Assembly: GCF_006539545.1 (NCBI RefSeq)
Contig: NZ_BJNF01000059.1
Span: 1 to 64,000 of the forward strand
DNA length: 64,000 nucleotides
Origin: Nitrobacter winogradskyi
Lineage (GTDB): Bacteria; Pseudomonadota; Alphaproteobacteria; Rhizobiales; Xanthobacteraceae
Direction of reading: 5' to 3'
Shown here: piece after piece, positions 50,657 to 59,572 of the stretch
Layout of the letters: each line of letters starts with the position of its first letter
Numbering within the stretch: position 1 is the stretch's first letter
Program-made: the position numbers and the translations under genes
Notes under the pieces: model-generated
What the model saw: the letters and a program-made list of their open reading frames with translations, nothing else
What the model was told of the DNA's origin: nothing
Databases searched by the model: none

Positions 50657-50925
50657 GGCCGCATCCAGCTTGGGTAACGGAGGTGGCGCCGGGCCACGTC
50701 CACGAATTGCGGGTCGCGGCGAGCGGCCCAGACGGACAGCGCATGGCCGATCGCCCAGATGACCAGGCCAGCGATCCAGAGGCGCAGGCCGAGGCCGATC
50801 GCGCCCGCCAGCGTCCCGTTGACGATGGCGAGCGAGCGCGGTGCGCCGCCGAGCAATATCGGCTCGGTCAGCGCCCGGTGGACGGGGGCGTAAAAGCCCG
50901 CGATCGGCTCGGCAGCGTCCAGCAT
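50653..50925 (-). CDS. trbD: Conjugal transfer protein TrbD (VirB3-like)
   Basis: 90 residues. Starts MLDAAEPIAGFYAPVHRALT and continues EPILLGGAPRSLAIVNGTLA, with two hydrophobic helices (LAGAIGLGLRLWIAGLVIWA). The VirB3 family is small and inner-membrane and works with VirB4. Start overlaps the trbC stop; stop overlaps the trbE start. Confidence 0.9.
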   Translation of the reverse strand: MLDAAEPIAGFYAPVHRALTEPILLGGAPRSLAIVNGTLAGAIGLGLRLWIAGLVIWAIGHALSVWAARRDPQFVDVARRHLRYPSWMRP

Positions 50926-51257
50926 CAGACCAGCGCCCCGCCGCCGAAGCTGAAGAAGCTCAGGAAGAAGGAGCTGGCGGCGAAGGCGATCGACAGACCG
51001 AACACGATCTGGATCAGCCGGCGGAAGCCGCCCGACGTGTCGCCGAACGCGAGCGTTAGGCCGGTCACGATGATGATGATGACCGCCACGATCTTCGCCA
51101 CCGGCCCCTCGATGCTTTCGAGGATCGACTGGAGCGGGGCTTCCCACGGCATCGACGAACCGCCGGCATGGGCCGGGACGGCGAAGGTCAGCGCGACGAC
51201 GCTGGCGGTGGCGGCGAGCATGGCGCGGCGTGCGCCACGCCGGAAGGCATGGATCAT
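50925..51257 (-). CDS. trbC: Conjugal transfer prepilin TrbC (VirB2-like)
   Basis: 110 residues. Signal peptide (AATASVVALTFAVPAHA), then a mature prepilin with two hydrophobic helices (IVAVIIIIVTGLTLAFG and LIQIVFGLSIAFAASSFF). In RP4-type systems TrbC is trimmed and cyclised by the TraF peptidase, which is also encoded on this element (58120-58677). Confidence 0.9.
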   Translation of the reverse strand: MIHAFRRGARRAMLAATASVVALTFAVPAHAGGSSMPWEAPLQSILESIEGPVAKIVAVIIIIVTGLTLAFGDTSGGFRRLIQIVFGLSIAFAASSFFLSFFSFGGGALV

Positions 51258-52240
51258 GGCAGGTCTCCTGGCTGGGATTGGGAAAGCGGGATGAGGCGGT
51301 AGTCGCCGGTCGCAGGGTCGAGCCCGTCGACACGGGCCAGTTCGGCGAGCCGGCGGCCGTGTCCGTCGCGGACCAGCACGGCGATGAGGTCGATGGTCTC
51401 GGCCAGCAGCGCGCGGGGGACCGTCACGACGGCCTCCTGAATGAGCTGCTCCATGCGGCGCAGCGCGCCGAGCGCGGTTCCGGCGTGGATAGTGCCGATC
51501 CCGCCGGGATGTCCGGTGCCCCAGGCTTTGAGGAGGTCGAGCGCCTCGGCGCCGCGCACCTCGCCGATGGGGATGCGATCGGGGCGCAGCCGCAGCGAGG
51601 ACCGGACGAGATCGGACAGCGAAACGACGCCATCCTTGGTCCGCATGGCGACGAGGTTCGGCGCGGCGCATTGCAGCTCGCGCGTGTCTTCGATCAGGAC
51701 GATGCGGTCGCCGGTTTTGGCGACTTCGGCCAACAGCGCGTTGACCAGCGTGGTCTTGCCGCTCCCGGTGCCGCCCGCGACGAGGATGTTAGCACGAGTT
51801 TCGACACCGTGCCGCAGCGCCCATGCCTGGGCCGCCGACATGATGCCGGCCACCGAATAGTCATCGAGCGTGAACACCGCGACGGCGGGTTTGCGGATCG
51901 CGAAGGCAGGCGCGGCTACTACCGGGGGCAAGAGCCCCTCGAACCGCTCGCCTCCTTCCGGCAGCTCGGCCGACACGCGCGGGCTACGGGCATGAACCTC
52001 GACGCCGACATGGTGTGCGACCAGGCGGACGATGCGCTCGCCATCGGCGGCGCTCAGCAGCTCACCCGTGTCGCTGATTCCTTCGCCGAGCCGATCGAGC
52101 CACAATCGGCCGTCCGGGTTCAGCATCACTTCGATGACGGCGGGATCGTCGAGCCAGGCCGCGATTGACGGCCCGAGCGCCGTGCGCAGCATCCGCGCGC
52201 CGCGTGATCTCGCCTCGGATCGGATCGGGTGGACGGTCAA
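51254..52240 (-). CDS. trbB: Conjugal transfer ATPase TrbB (VirB11-like)
   Basis: 328 residues from a TTG at 52240; an ATG at 52192 would lose 16 conserved-looking residues. Hexameric traffic ATPase: [17 protein letters not shown] near the start, Walker [20 protein letters not shown], Asp box [11 protein letters not shown], and [15 protein letters not shown] with the His box. First gene of the trb operon; 170 bases separate it from the ribbon-helix-helix gene, with a CCGGGCG/CGCCCGG hairpin (52261-52280). Confidence 0.93.
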   Translation of the reverse strand: MTVHPIRSEARSRGARMLRTALGPSIAAWLDDPAVIEVMLNPDGRLWLDRLGEGISDTGELLSAADGERIVRLVAHHVGVEVHARSPRVSAELPEGGERFEGLLPPVVAAPAFAIRKPAVAVFTLDDYSVAGIMSAAQAWALRHGVETRANILVAGGTGSGKTTLVNALLAEVAKTGDRIVLIEDTRELQCAAPNLVAMRTKDGVVSLSDLVRSSLRLRPDRIPIGEVRGAEALDLLKAWGTGHPGGIGTIHAGTALGALRRMEQLIQEAVVTVPRALLAETIDLIAVLVRDGHGRRLAELARVDGLDPATGDYRLIPLSQSQPGDLP

Positions 52241-52410
52241 GACATGGCCCCTGCAATGGACCGGGCGAACCGCCGCCCGGTGTCAGGAGCACATCAAGAG
52301 AGCCAGAAATTCAGCCGCTGCAACAGTTAGTTGAGGGCGTAGTAGAGGCGGCGGTATATACTTGCATGGGGCGGATCAGCCGATTGTCACCACGCCGTGC
52401 ATGGAGCCAA

Positions 52411-52836
52411 CTATTCCGAATCAGTTTGATTCTGCGGCCATATATCCTCGGGAATTTCGTCCATCAGGCTCTTACCGCTCGCATAGCGCCGGCCGAGCGT
52501 TTCGATGAACCCTTCGTAGCGCTTGCGTCCCTTCACCTGCGCTGCGGCCTGATCCTCATCGGGCAGCGGCGGCGTCACGGACAGCCAGAAGCGAACGAAC
52601 AGCGCCAACGCCTCGATCGAGAGCCCCGTGTTCCGCTCCAACCGCTGCACTTGGCGCGACAGCCGGTCGAGCCGGCGAGCGAACGCCGCCTCCATGCGGT
52701 CAGCGCCATCGGGCGATAGATAGGACGACACCGCCGCCTCCACGATTGCGGAGCGTGAGATTCGACGTCGAATCGCCAGCTCGTCGACCTGCTTGGCGAG
52801 CGCGGGCGGAAAATAGACATTGAGCCGGACACGCAT
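52411..52836 (-). CDS. Ribbon-helix-helix (CopG-type) regulator
   Basis: 141 residues. MRVRLNVYFPPALAKQVDEL, then RRRISRSAIVEAAVSSYLS, is a clear RHH DNA-binding domain. The C-terminal extension (AFARRLDRLSRQVQRLERNT) may mediate multimers, and FVRFWLSVTPPLPDEDQAAA is conserved in the ICE family. It lies between traG and trbB, where it probably controls both transfer gene sets or helps the relaxosome. Confidence 0.87.
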   Translation of the reverse strand: MRVRLNVYFPPALAKQVDELAIRRRISRSAIVEAAVSSYLSPDGADRMEAAFARRLDRLSRQVQRLERNTGLSIEALALFVRFWLSVTPPLPDEDQAAAQVKGRKRYEGFIETLGRRYASGKSLMDEIPEDIWPQNQTDSE

Positions 52837-52845
52837 GATCGCCGC

Positions 52846-54819
52846 CTACAGCTCGATACCGTCGCCGGGGTCGAGCGACGCCTGCCGCGCGAGCCCCTGC
52901 ATCCGGCGCCGCACGGCCGCCTGCCGCGCAGCATCTTCGGGTTCGTCGTCCACGATAGCAAACTCCTGCGCGGGCGGCGGCGGAGTCTCCGACGCGATGG
53001 CGACATGCTCCGGCAGTTCTGGTTCGCGGCGCAATCCACCGTTGGCCGCGTCCTCTGCCGAACGGACGATCCGCGCCACGGCGGCGGGATCGGCGACGAC
53101 GGCGCGGCCCGTCCAGTCATCGGGCCGCACCTGGCCAGCGTCCGGGGTGGGCGCGGACATGATCCGCTCGGCGAACCGTGCGTCGCGGTAGTAGCGCGCT
53201 TTCTTCGCCCGGATCGGATGGACGCCAGCCACCATGACGATCTCGTCATCGGGCGGGAGCTGCATCACCTCGCCCGGCGTGAGGAGTTGGCGAGCGGTCT
53301 CTGACCGCGACACCATCAGATGCCCGAGCCAAGGCGAAAGCCTGTGGCCTGCGTAGTTCTTCATCGCCCGCATCTCGGTCGCGGTGCCGAGCGCATCGGA
53401 GACGCGCTTGGCGGTGCGCTCGTCGTTGGTGGCGAAGCTTACGCGCACATGGCAATTGTCGAGGATCGCGTTGTTCGGGCCGTAAGCCTTTTCGATCTGA
53501 TTGAGCGACTGCGCGATCAAAAACGCTTTCAACCCGTAACCCGCCATGAAGGCCAAAGCGGACTCGAAGAAGTCCAGCCGTCCGAGCGCGGGAAACTCGT
53601 CGAGCATCAGCAGCACGCGATGGCGGTTGCCGTTCGGCGTCAGTTCCTCGGTCAACCGGCGCCCGATCTGGTTGAGGATGAGCCGGATCAGCGGTTTGGT
53701 GCGCGAGATGTCGCTGGGCGGCACGACCAGATAGAGCGTCGCCGGCCGTTCACCCTCGACCAGATCCGATATGCGCCACTGACAGGCGCGCGTGACCTGC
53801 GCCACGACGGGATCACGATAGAGGCCGAGGAACGACATCGCGGTGCTGAGCACGCCGGATCGTTCGTTGTCCGACTTGTTCAGCAGCTCGCGCGCGGCGC
53901 TGGCGACAACGGGATGGACGCCGGCTTCGCCGAGGTGCGGCGTCGCCATCATCGCGGCCAGCGTCTGCTCGATCGTGCGCGATGGGTCCGACAGGAATCC
54001 CGCAACGCCCGCCAGCGTCTTATCCGGCTCGGCATAGAGGACATGAAGGATCGCACCGACCAGCAGCGAATGGGAGGTCTTCTCCCAATGGTTTCGGCGC
54101 TCCAGCGAGCCTTCGGGATCGACCAGCACATCGGCGACATTCTGCACGTCGCGCACCTCCCACTGTCCGCGCCGCACTTCGAGCAACGGATTGTAGGCGG
54201 CCGACGCCGCGTTGGTCGGATCGAACAGCAGCACGCGGCCGTGCCGGGCGCGAAAGCCCGCGGTCAGCGTCCAGTTCTCGCCCTTGATGTCGTGGACGAT
54301 TGCCGACGCGGGCCAGGTCAAAAGCGACGGCACAACCAAGCCGACGCCCTTGCCGCTCCGTGTCGGGGCGAAGCACAGCACATGCTCAGGCCCATCATGG
54401 CGCAGATAGTCGCGCGCGAGCTTGCCGAGAACGACGCCGTTCGGCCCCAGCAGCCCAGCGCTGCGAACCTCCCGCTCGGTTGCCCAGCGCGCCGAGCCAT
54501 AGGTCTCGGCGTTCTTCAGTTCGCGCGCGCGCCACACCGACATACCAATGGCGACGGCGATCGACACGAATCCGCCCGAGGCGGCGATGAACGCGCCGGT
54601 CTTGAAGATGTCGGGCGCATAGGCATCGAAGCTGAACCACCACCAGAAGAATGCGGGCGGCGGATAGATGCGGTAGCCGAAGGCCATGAACCACGGCGGG
54701 CCAAGCTCCGGCTGGTATGCGAGCGCGGCGGCCGTCCATTGGGTCGCACCCCACACGGCGGCGAGGACGATCAGGAACACGGTGATGACCTGACCCCACA
54801 ATATCTTGGTCGCGGACAT
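52846..54819 (-). CDS. traG: Type IV coupling protein TraG (VirD4-like)
   Basis: 657 residues; start at 54819 with AAGGA upstream. Two N-terminal transmembrane helices (VITVFLIVLAAVWGATQW, GAFIAASGGFVSIAVAIGMS). Walker A CFAPTRSGKGVGLVVPSLL, Walker B RVLLMLDEFPALGRLDFFE, then FLIAQSLNQIEKAYG. It couples the relaxosome to the transfer channel. It starts 18 bases after the relaxase stop. Confidence 0.94.
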   Translation of the reverse strand: MSATKILWGQVITVFLIVLAAVWGATQWTAAALAYQPELGPPWFMAFGYRIYPPPAFFWWWFSFDAYAPDIFKTGAFIAASGGFVSIAVAIGMSVWRARELKNAETYGSARWATEREVRSAGLLGPNGVVLGKLARDYLRHDGPEHVLCFAPTRSGKGVGLVVPSLLTWPASAIVHDIKGENWTLTAGFRARHGRVLLFDPTNAASAAYNPLLEVRRGQWEVRDVQNVADVLVDPEGSLERRNHWEKTSHSLLVGAILHVLYAEPDKTLAGVAGFLSDPSRTIEQTLAAMMATPHLGEAGVHPVVASAARELLNKSDNERSGVLSTAMSFLGLYRDPVVAQVTRACQWRISDLVEGERPATLYLVVPPSDISRTKPLIRLILNQIGRRLTEELTPNGNRHRVLLMLDEFPALGRLDFFESALAFMAGYGLKAFLIAQSLNQIEKAYGPNNAILDNCHVRVSFATNDERTAKRVSDALGTATEMRAMKNYAGHRLSPWLGHLMVSRSETARQLLTPGEVMQLPPDDEIVMVAGVHPIRAKKARYYRDARFAERIMSAPTPDAGQVRPDDWTGRAVVADPAAVARIVRSAEDAANGGLRREPELPEHVAIASETPPPPAQEFAIVDDEPEDAARQAAVRRRMQGLARQASLDPGDGIEL

Positions 54820-54836
54820 GGATTTTCCTTTCGGGG

Positions 54837-56594
54837 TTACAGGCCGAGGTCGCGCTTGCGGCCCAGCGTCCAGTCGATGCCGCCACCGGCGCGCACGACG
54901 CCGGATACCTGCCGGCCGAGCTGCTGTTCGAGGGTGCTGGCCCAAGGCACGAGCCGGAAACCAAGGCCGTCATCGAGCATGGCGAAACGGCCGGACGCGA
55001 GCGCAAGCCGCTGGCGGACGACGCCGATGATCTTCTCGCCGCCTGCGGCGGGGCGGTAGGCAAGCCCGGTCTCGCCGGCGATCTTCGCGCCGACCGAATC
55101 CAGCTCGCGCTTGCGCAGCGTGTCGAGCAGCCCGCGTTCGAACACGGTGCGTTCGCCATAGCGACGCGCCAGCCCTTCCTTGACGAGATGATCGGTGCGC
55201 GCGTCCATCGCGCGGCGCACCTCGGCGCCGAACCCGCCGTCCACCACGCCGGCGCCGCGCTCGATCAAGCGATGGTCCAGCCAGGTCGCGCCAGGCGCCT
55301 TGACCTGCGCGGCAAGGTCGAGGTCCGAGCGGGTGGCGAGCACCAGCGTCGGCTTATCCTCGCCGGGTCGTCCGATCGCCCGAAGCTCGACGATGCCACC
55401 AAGCTTCGGGCTATGCTCGAGCGCCTCGATGCCGGGCAGGCGGACATGGTGGGTGCGGCCATCCGTGCCGTCGATCACGGCATAGGCGGTGCCGGCCAGC
55501 TCGTCGTGCAATCCCTTGTCGATGAGCCGGCCGGCGATCGGCTTCTCGGGAGCGCCACTGACGACGGCATAGCTGTCGAGCGGTCGATCCTGCCCGCGCT
55601 CTTTAAGCGCCGCGCCGATCGTGCGGATGATGTCGCCGCGCGTCCCCAGGTCGCGCAGCTTCGCCGCCGCGCCTTCGGCGACCGCCCATCGTCCCGGCTC
55701 CCCTTCGGCCGCGAGTCCCATCGTTTCCAGATGCTGCAACCGCCCGACCATCAGCCGGCGAAGACGCGGGTCGTCCGGGCCGGGCCGCTCGGCGCGCAGG
55801 TCGATCACGCCCAGCTCGTCGGCGGCGCGTCCGATCTCGCCGTCGAGCCGCGTCCAGCGCTCGGCCGTCACCTCGCGGTCGAGCGCACGTTGCACCTCAT
55901 GTTCCGGCTTCGGCCCCAGCTCGGCGAACGCCAGCTCCTCGGCGCGCGAGCGCAGGTTGTGGCTGATGTAATCGCGGGAGATGACGAGGTCGCCGCCCTG
56001 GTCGTTGACGCCGCGCACGAGCAGATGGACGTGCGGATTGTCGGTGTTCCAATGATCGACCGCGACCCAATCCAGCCGCGTCCCCAGGTCCGACTCCATC
56101 TGGCGAACGAGGTCGCGGGTATATTCGCGAAGGTCGGTCAACTCGGCTGCGTCCTCGGGCGACACGATGACCCGGAAGTGATGCCGGTCATCCTTGCACC
56201 GCTCGGCGAAACCGCGATCGTCGGCACGGTCGCCATGTTCATCGAACATGCGCGTGGACGAGCCGTCGCGAGTGACGCCTTCGCGCTTCAGATAGGCGAT
56301 GTGCGCGGACAGCGGCGCCATACGTCGCCCGCCACGGCCTCGGGTGGCGACGGGCAGCATCTTGACGATGACGCGCCGGCCAGAACCGAACAGGCGGTTG
56401 CGCGCGAACGCCGTGCGCCCCCGGCCGAAACTGGACTGACCACCCCGGCGCGACGCGCCGCCGCTGCGCCGCCCGCCGCTATGGATCGCGGCAACCCGTA
56501 GCACCTCGGCCACCAGGCCGCGCGCATTGCGGCCCTGCGCCTTGCTGCGCTTGGCCTTGCCGGGCCGGACGCGGAAATCGCTGTCCTTGCTCAC
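54837..56594 (-). CDS. VirD2-like relaxase with DUF3363
   Basis: 585 residues. Arg-rich N-terminus, then the relaxase domain: LSAHIAYLKREGVTRDGSST (candidate catalytic Tyr), DRHHFRVIVSPEDAAELTDL and DWVAVDHWNTDNPHVHLLVR with the HxH metal site. DUF3363 fills the C-terminal half (YAVIDGTDGRTHHVRLPGIE, RFAMLDDGLGFRLVPW). It nicks oriT and pilots the strand. The region directly upstream contains a perfect inverted repeat proposed below as an oriT candidate. Confidence 0.92.
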   Translation of the reverse strand: MSKDSDFRVRPGKAKRSKAQGRNARGLVAEVLRVAAIHSGGRRSGGASRRGGQSSFGRGRTAFARNRLFGSGRRVIVKMLPVATRGRGGRRMAPLSAHIAYLKREGVTRDGSSTRMFDEHGDRADDRGFAERCKDDRHHFRVIVSPEDAAELTDLREYTRDLVRQMESDLGTRLDWVAVDHWNTDNPHVHLLVRGVNDQGGDLVISRDYISHNLRSRAEELAFAELGPKPEHEVQRALDREVTAERWTRLDGEIGRAADELGVIDLRAERPGPDDPRLRRLMVGRLQHLETMGLAAEGEPGRWAVAEGAAAKLRDLGTRGDIIRTIGAALKERGQDRPLDSYAVVSGAPEKPIAGRLIDKGLHDELAGTAYAVIDGTDGRTHHVRLPGIEALEHSPKLGGIVELRAIGRPGEDKPTLVLATRSDLDLAAQVKAPGATWLDHRLIERGAGVVDGGFGAEVRRAMDARTDHLVKEGLARRYGERTVFERGLLDTLRKRELDSVGAKIAGETGLAYRPAAGGEKIIGVVRQRLALASGRFAMLDDGLGFRLVPWASTLEQQLGRQVSGVVRAGGGIDWTLGRKRDLGL

Positions 56595-56832
56595 GGCCAG
56601 GCCGCTTTCGGCCGAAATTGGCCTATGGTGCCATTCGAGGCGCTGTTTTTACTGGCTTTTCCCTTCCGCGCGGCACGCGCGCCGACCGACGCCCCCATGT
56701 GAAGCCACGGAAAAGCCCCGGCTTTTCCGCGAAACGGGGTGCGGCTTATATCTTGCCCTCGCACTTCCCCCCTGTTTCCTGCCCTCCCGGTTCCCTTCTC
56801 GAATCCGGCGGCCGATCGGGAGCGAGCGCCGA
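56595..56832. other. Non-coding region upstream of the relaxase, candidate oriT
   Basis: A perfect inverted repeat cggaaaagcc-cc-ggcttttccg (56708-56729) and a smaller dyad ggccgctttcggcc near 56600 lie between relaxase and transglycosylase genes. oriT regions commonly sit beside relaxase genes and carry such repeats. No known nick consensus was recognised. Confidence 0.4.
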
Positions 56833-57744
56833 TCATTGCGGTCGGCCCGCGCGGGCGCGGGGGACGAACAACGTATCCGCCTGCGTGTCCGGTGACGAAG
56901 AAGCCGCACTCTCTTGCGCTTCGGTGGCGCGCGCCACGACCGATCCCGGCGCATCGGATGTGTCGTCCGATTGCGCGGCGGACGGCGCGGACCCGCTGCC
57001 GGTAATGCGGACGAATAGCGCCGCACGACGCCACGCGAAGCGGTCCGGCGGCGCACTCACCGCTGTTTCGGCCGCTCCCGGCGCGCGGACTACGGCTGTA
57101 AGCTGGGCGAGGTAGCCGACCGTCTCGGCGGGCAGCGGACGGCCTCGCGATACATAGTCGTCGTAACGCCCCGGTCCGGCATTATAGGCCGCCAACATCG
57201 CGCTCGCGTTGCCGTAGCGGTCGTGCATCTCGCGCAGATAAGCCGCACCCGCCATGATGTTGTCACGCACGTCAAACGGGTCCGGGCCGAGACCGTAACG
57301 GGCGCGCAGCCCCGCCCAGGTCGCGGGCATGATCTGCATCAGTCCCATCGCGCCAGCCCGCGAGACGGCGCGCGAATTGCCCCGGCTTTCGACGCGCATG
57401 ACCGCCCATATCCACGCTTCGGGAATCCCGAACCGCCGCGCGGCGTCGGCGACATGACCTGCATAGGGATGTGCAGCGGCCGGGGCGGCAACGGGCGCTT
57501 CTTGCGCCCAACCAGCTCCCGGCGCAGCGCCCCCGGACAGCAGGACGGCGGTAAGCAATATGGCCGATCCGACTCCGCTTCGCCGCCAGCCTGCCAGCGT
57601 GCTCGCTGCGGTAAAGGGTGCGCGCGAAGCGCCGGCCTTCGGCCGCCCTTGACCTTCGCTGCGCGCTCCGGCCGGCCTGCGACCGAGCGGGACGGAGGGA
57701 TGAGACGGCTTTCCCGCGAACAAAGGGATGATGGGGAAGCGCAC
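56833..57744 (-). CDS. Lytic transglycosylase of the transfer system (VirB1-like)
   Basis: 303 residues from a GTG at 57744, four bases after the DUF736 stop; the longer frame would overlap DUF736 completely. N-terminal membrane or signal segment (VGSAILLTAVLLSGGAAPG). SLT domain: WIWAVMRVESRGNSRAVSRA with catalytic Glu, GAMGLMQIMPATWAGLRARY and MLAAYNAGPGRYDDYV. The C-terminal 80 residues are low-complexity. It opens peptidoglycan for the transfer channel. Confidence 0.9.
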   Translation of the reverse strand: MRFPIIPLFAGKPSHPSVPLGRRPAGARSEGQGRPKAGASRAPFTAASTLAGWRRSGVGSAILLTAVLLSGGAAPGAGWAQEAPVAAPAAAHPYAGHVADAARRFGIPEAWIWAVMRVESRGNSRAVSRAGAMGLMQIMPATWAGLRARYGLGPDPFDVRDNIMAGAAYLREMHDRYGNASAMLAAYNAGPGRYDDYVSRGRPLPAETVGYLAQLTAVVRAPGAAETAVSAPPDRFAWRRAALFVRITGSGSAPSAAQSDDTSDAPGSVVARATEAQESAASSSPDTQADTLFVPRARAGRPQ

Positions 57745-57748
57745 CGGA

Positions 57749-58084
57749 TCAGTCCTGCTCGCGCGACTTCGGCTGGCGGTTCCAGCGCAGCGACCAGGCC
57801 GATTTGTCGTTCGCGCTCTGGAACAGCGCGGCGCGGATCGGTTGCGCGAACGCGGGGTCGTCGATGCGCAGCGAGACGTAATCGCCAGCGCGCTCGCCGG
57901 TCTCGTTCCATCCGGCGCCGATCTCGGGGCCTTCACCCCCGTCGCCGCGGTGGACGCGCCAGTCCGGCGCCTTTTCGGCGTCGGTCGGGTCGGCGGGAAC
58001 GATCGAGATGCGGATGTCGAGCGTCGCTGTCTCGATGATGCCTTCATAGCCGTTGGCGGTGCGGAAAAAGCTGCCGATCTGCAT
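57749..58084 (-). CDS. DUF736 protein, copy 2
   Basis: 111 residues. MQIGSFFRTANGYEGIIETA, KAPDWRVHRGDGGEGPEIGA and YVSLRIDDPAFAQPIRAAL are the family signature. DUF736 proteins accompany conjugative elements in Proteobacteria; function is not known to me. A second, more typical copy is at 62471-62770. 35 bases from traF. Confidence 0.9.
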   Translation of the reverse strand: MQIGSFFRTANGYEGIIETATLDIRISIVPADPTDAEKAPDWRVHRGDGGEGPEIGAGWNETGERAGDYVSLRIDDPAFAQPIRAALFQSANDKSAWSLRWNRQPKSREQD

Positions 58085-58119
58085 GGGAATGTCCTTTCGT
58101 TTGGCGGGTTGGATACGGG

Positions 58120-58677
58120 TCAGGACCGGGCGGCACGCCACGTCAGCGGCGCTTCGGGGTCGTCGCGGGTGAGGATCGGGATCGCGCGGCCGAGCACGGT
58201 CGAGGCCGGCAGCGGCCCGAAGTAGCGCCCGTCCAGGCTGTCGGGATGATCGGGATTGAGCAGCAGCAGCTCGCCTGCTGCGAGCGTGCGGCAACCTTGC
58301 CACGCGGGCAGCGGACGGCCGATCCGGTCACGGATCAGGGCGACGGCAACCGCCCGTCCATCAACGCTGACCGTCACGCCGATCCGACACACGCGCTGCC
58401 CGGCCTTGGCGGAGACGTGCTTCAAGAGCGGCACGTCCTCGCCGAGATAGCCGCGCTCGGCCAGCCATTGGCCGAGCCGCTCGGGCGGCGTGACGGCGAC
58501 CAGCGCGCCGACTGGTGGATCGCGTTCCGGCTCTATCCGGTAGAGGCCGAGCGGTGCGCTGGCGCTGGCGTTCCAGATGAGGCGCGGCAGCGGGTCAAGC
58601 ACCGCAACGGCGGTGAACGACACGGCGAACAGCGACGCGGCGGCTGTCGTCGCGATGGTCCATCCACGGCGCGTCAT
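58120..58677 (-). CDS. traF: TraF-type S26 signal peptidase
   Basis: 185 residues; start at 58677 overlapping the DUF2840 stop. One N-terminal helix (AAASLFAVSFTAVAVLDPL). S26 motifs: SASAPLGLYRIEPERDPPVG with the catalytic Ser and PLLKHVSAKAGQRVC with the catalytic Lys; DSLDGRYFGPLPASTVLGRA follows. In RP4, TraF cyclises the TrbC pilin. Confidence 0.9.
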   Translation of the reverse strand: MTRRGWTIATTAAASLFAVSFTAVAVLDPLPRLIWNASASAPLGLYRIEPERDPPVGALVAVTPPERLGQWLAERGYLGEDVPLLKHVSAKAGQRVCRIGVTVSVDGRAVAVALIRDRIGRPLPAWQGCRTLAAGELLLLNPDHPDSLDGRYFGPLPASTVLGRAIPILTRDDPEAPLTWRAARS

Positions 58678-59180
58678 CCTTCGATCTCCCGGCGTTTGAG
58701 CCAGGCGCGATGACGCTCCAGCGTATAGGGGCGCGGCTGATGTCCGGCGGCGATGCGGTTGGCGACGTGTCGCCAGTGATCCGGTGCGGCGTCGCACGGA
58801 TCGACGCCCGCGGCCTCCGCCGCGTCGATCGCGGCGAGAACCTGACTGACTTTGGGCCAGCCCTCGATCTTGAGCAGGATTTCTCCGCCCGGTCGCACGA
58901 ACGGAAGCGTCGTGAACGGCTCGTCCGCGTCGACCGCGCGCACGATGTCGATGCGCGAGCTGACCGTGCCGTAGTCGTTCGCCGCCCAGCGGACGAAGGC
59001 GAAGATCGCGCCAGGCCGGAAGCGGACGATGCGGCGGCGGCGATCGACGATCTCGTCGGCGGCGACGCGGCCGAATCTGATCCAGTGCTCGATCCGCTTC
59101 TCGATCCAGGTCAGTTCAACGCGAGTCATGCCGTCGTCGGACGGCTGGCGGTGACGCATGGGTGACGGCGGGACGGTCAT
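58674..59180 (-). CDS. DUF2840 protein
   Basis: 168 residues from the ATG at 59180, which overlaps the AlpA-like stop; an internal ATG at 59129 gives the usual family start MTRVELTWIEKRIEHWIRFG. Further conserved parts: RRIVRFRPGAIFAFVRWAAN, YGTVSSRIDIVRAV and WPKVSQVLAAIDAAEAAGVD, with PYTLERHRAWLKRREI at the end. It is a steady neighbour of traF in such ICEs; function unknown, possibly DNA-binding. Confidence 0.87.
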   Translation of the reverse strand: MTVPPSPMRHRQPSDDGMTRVELTWIEKRIEHWIRFGRVAADEIVDRRRRIVRFRPGAIFAFVRWAANDYGTVSSRIDIVRAVDADEPFTTLPFVRPGGEILLKIEGWPKVSQVLAAIDAAEAAGVDPCDAAPDHWRHVANRIAAGHQPRPYTLERHRAWLKRREIEG

Positions 59181-59443
59181 CGCCGGCTCCGGGCGATGGC
59201 CGAATCCGCGCGCGGCATGAGGTCGTCCTGACCCGGATCGGAGGTCGAGTGCTTGATGCCGATGTCGGCCCAGGCCCGCAGGTCATCGACCGAATAGACG
59301 ACGCGACCGCCGATCCGGCGGTAGGCGGGGCCGGTGCCGAAGTAGCGGTGCTTCTCCAGCGTGCGGCCGGAAAGGCCAAGGAAGCGTGCGGCTTCCGGCG
59401 TGCGCAGGAAGCGGGGCGGTAAGTTGGTGGGCGTATCGGACAA
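59177..59443 (-). CDS. AlpA-like helix-turn-helix protein
   Basis: 88 residues from a TTG at 59443 (AGGAG eight bases upstream). RFLRTPEAARFLGLSGRTLE, KHRYFGTGPAYRRIGGRVVY and SVDDLRAWADIGIK form a MerR-like/AlpA excisionase-type helix-turn-helix. It probably controls excision or the downstream transfer genes, with which it overlaps (ATGA). Confidence 0.88.
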   Translation of the reverse strand: MSDTPTNLPPRFLRTPEAARFLGLSGRTLEKHRYFGTGPAYRRIGGRVVYSVDDLRAWADIGIKHSTSDPGQDDLMPRADSAIARSRR

Positions 59444-59572
59444 GTGACGGCTCCTGCGGACGTTGGCGGCAGGAGGCGTAATTGTCAGAATGGAAGCGGC
59501 CGGGTGGGGTATGAAGATGTGCGGCTGCGCGGATGTGACCACCCCCCGCAACTGGGTGCCCGGGTGGGCGTT

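Noticed and set aside
53320-56501. Long plus-strand frames opposite traG and the relaxase
   Set aside because: No ribosome site, His/Arg-rich random composition; traG and relaxase are clear on the other strand.
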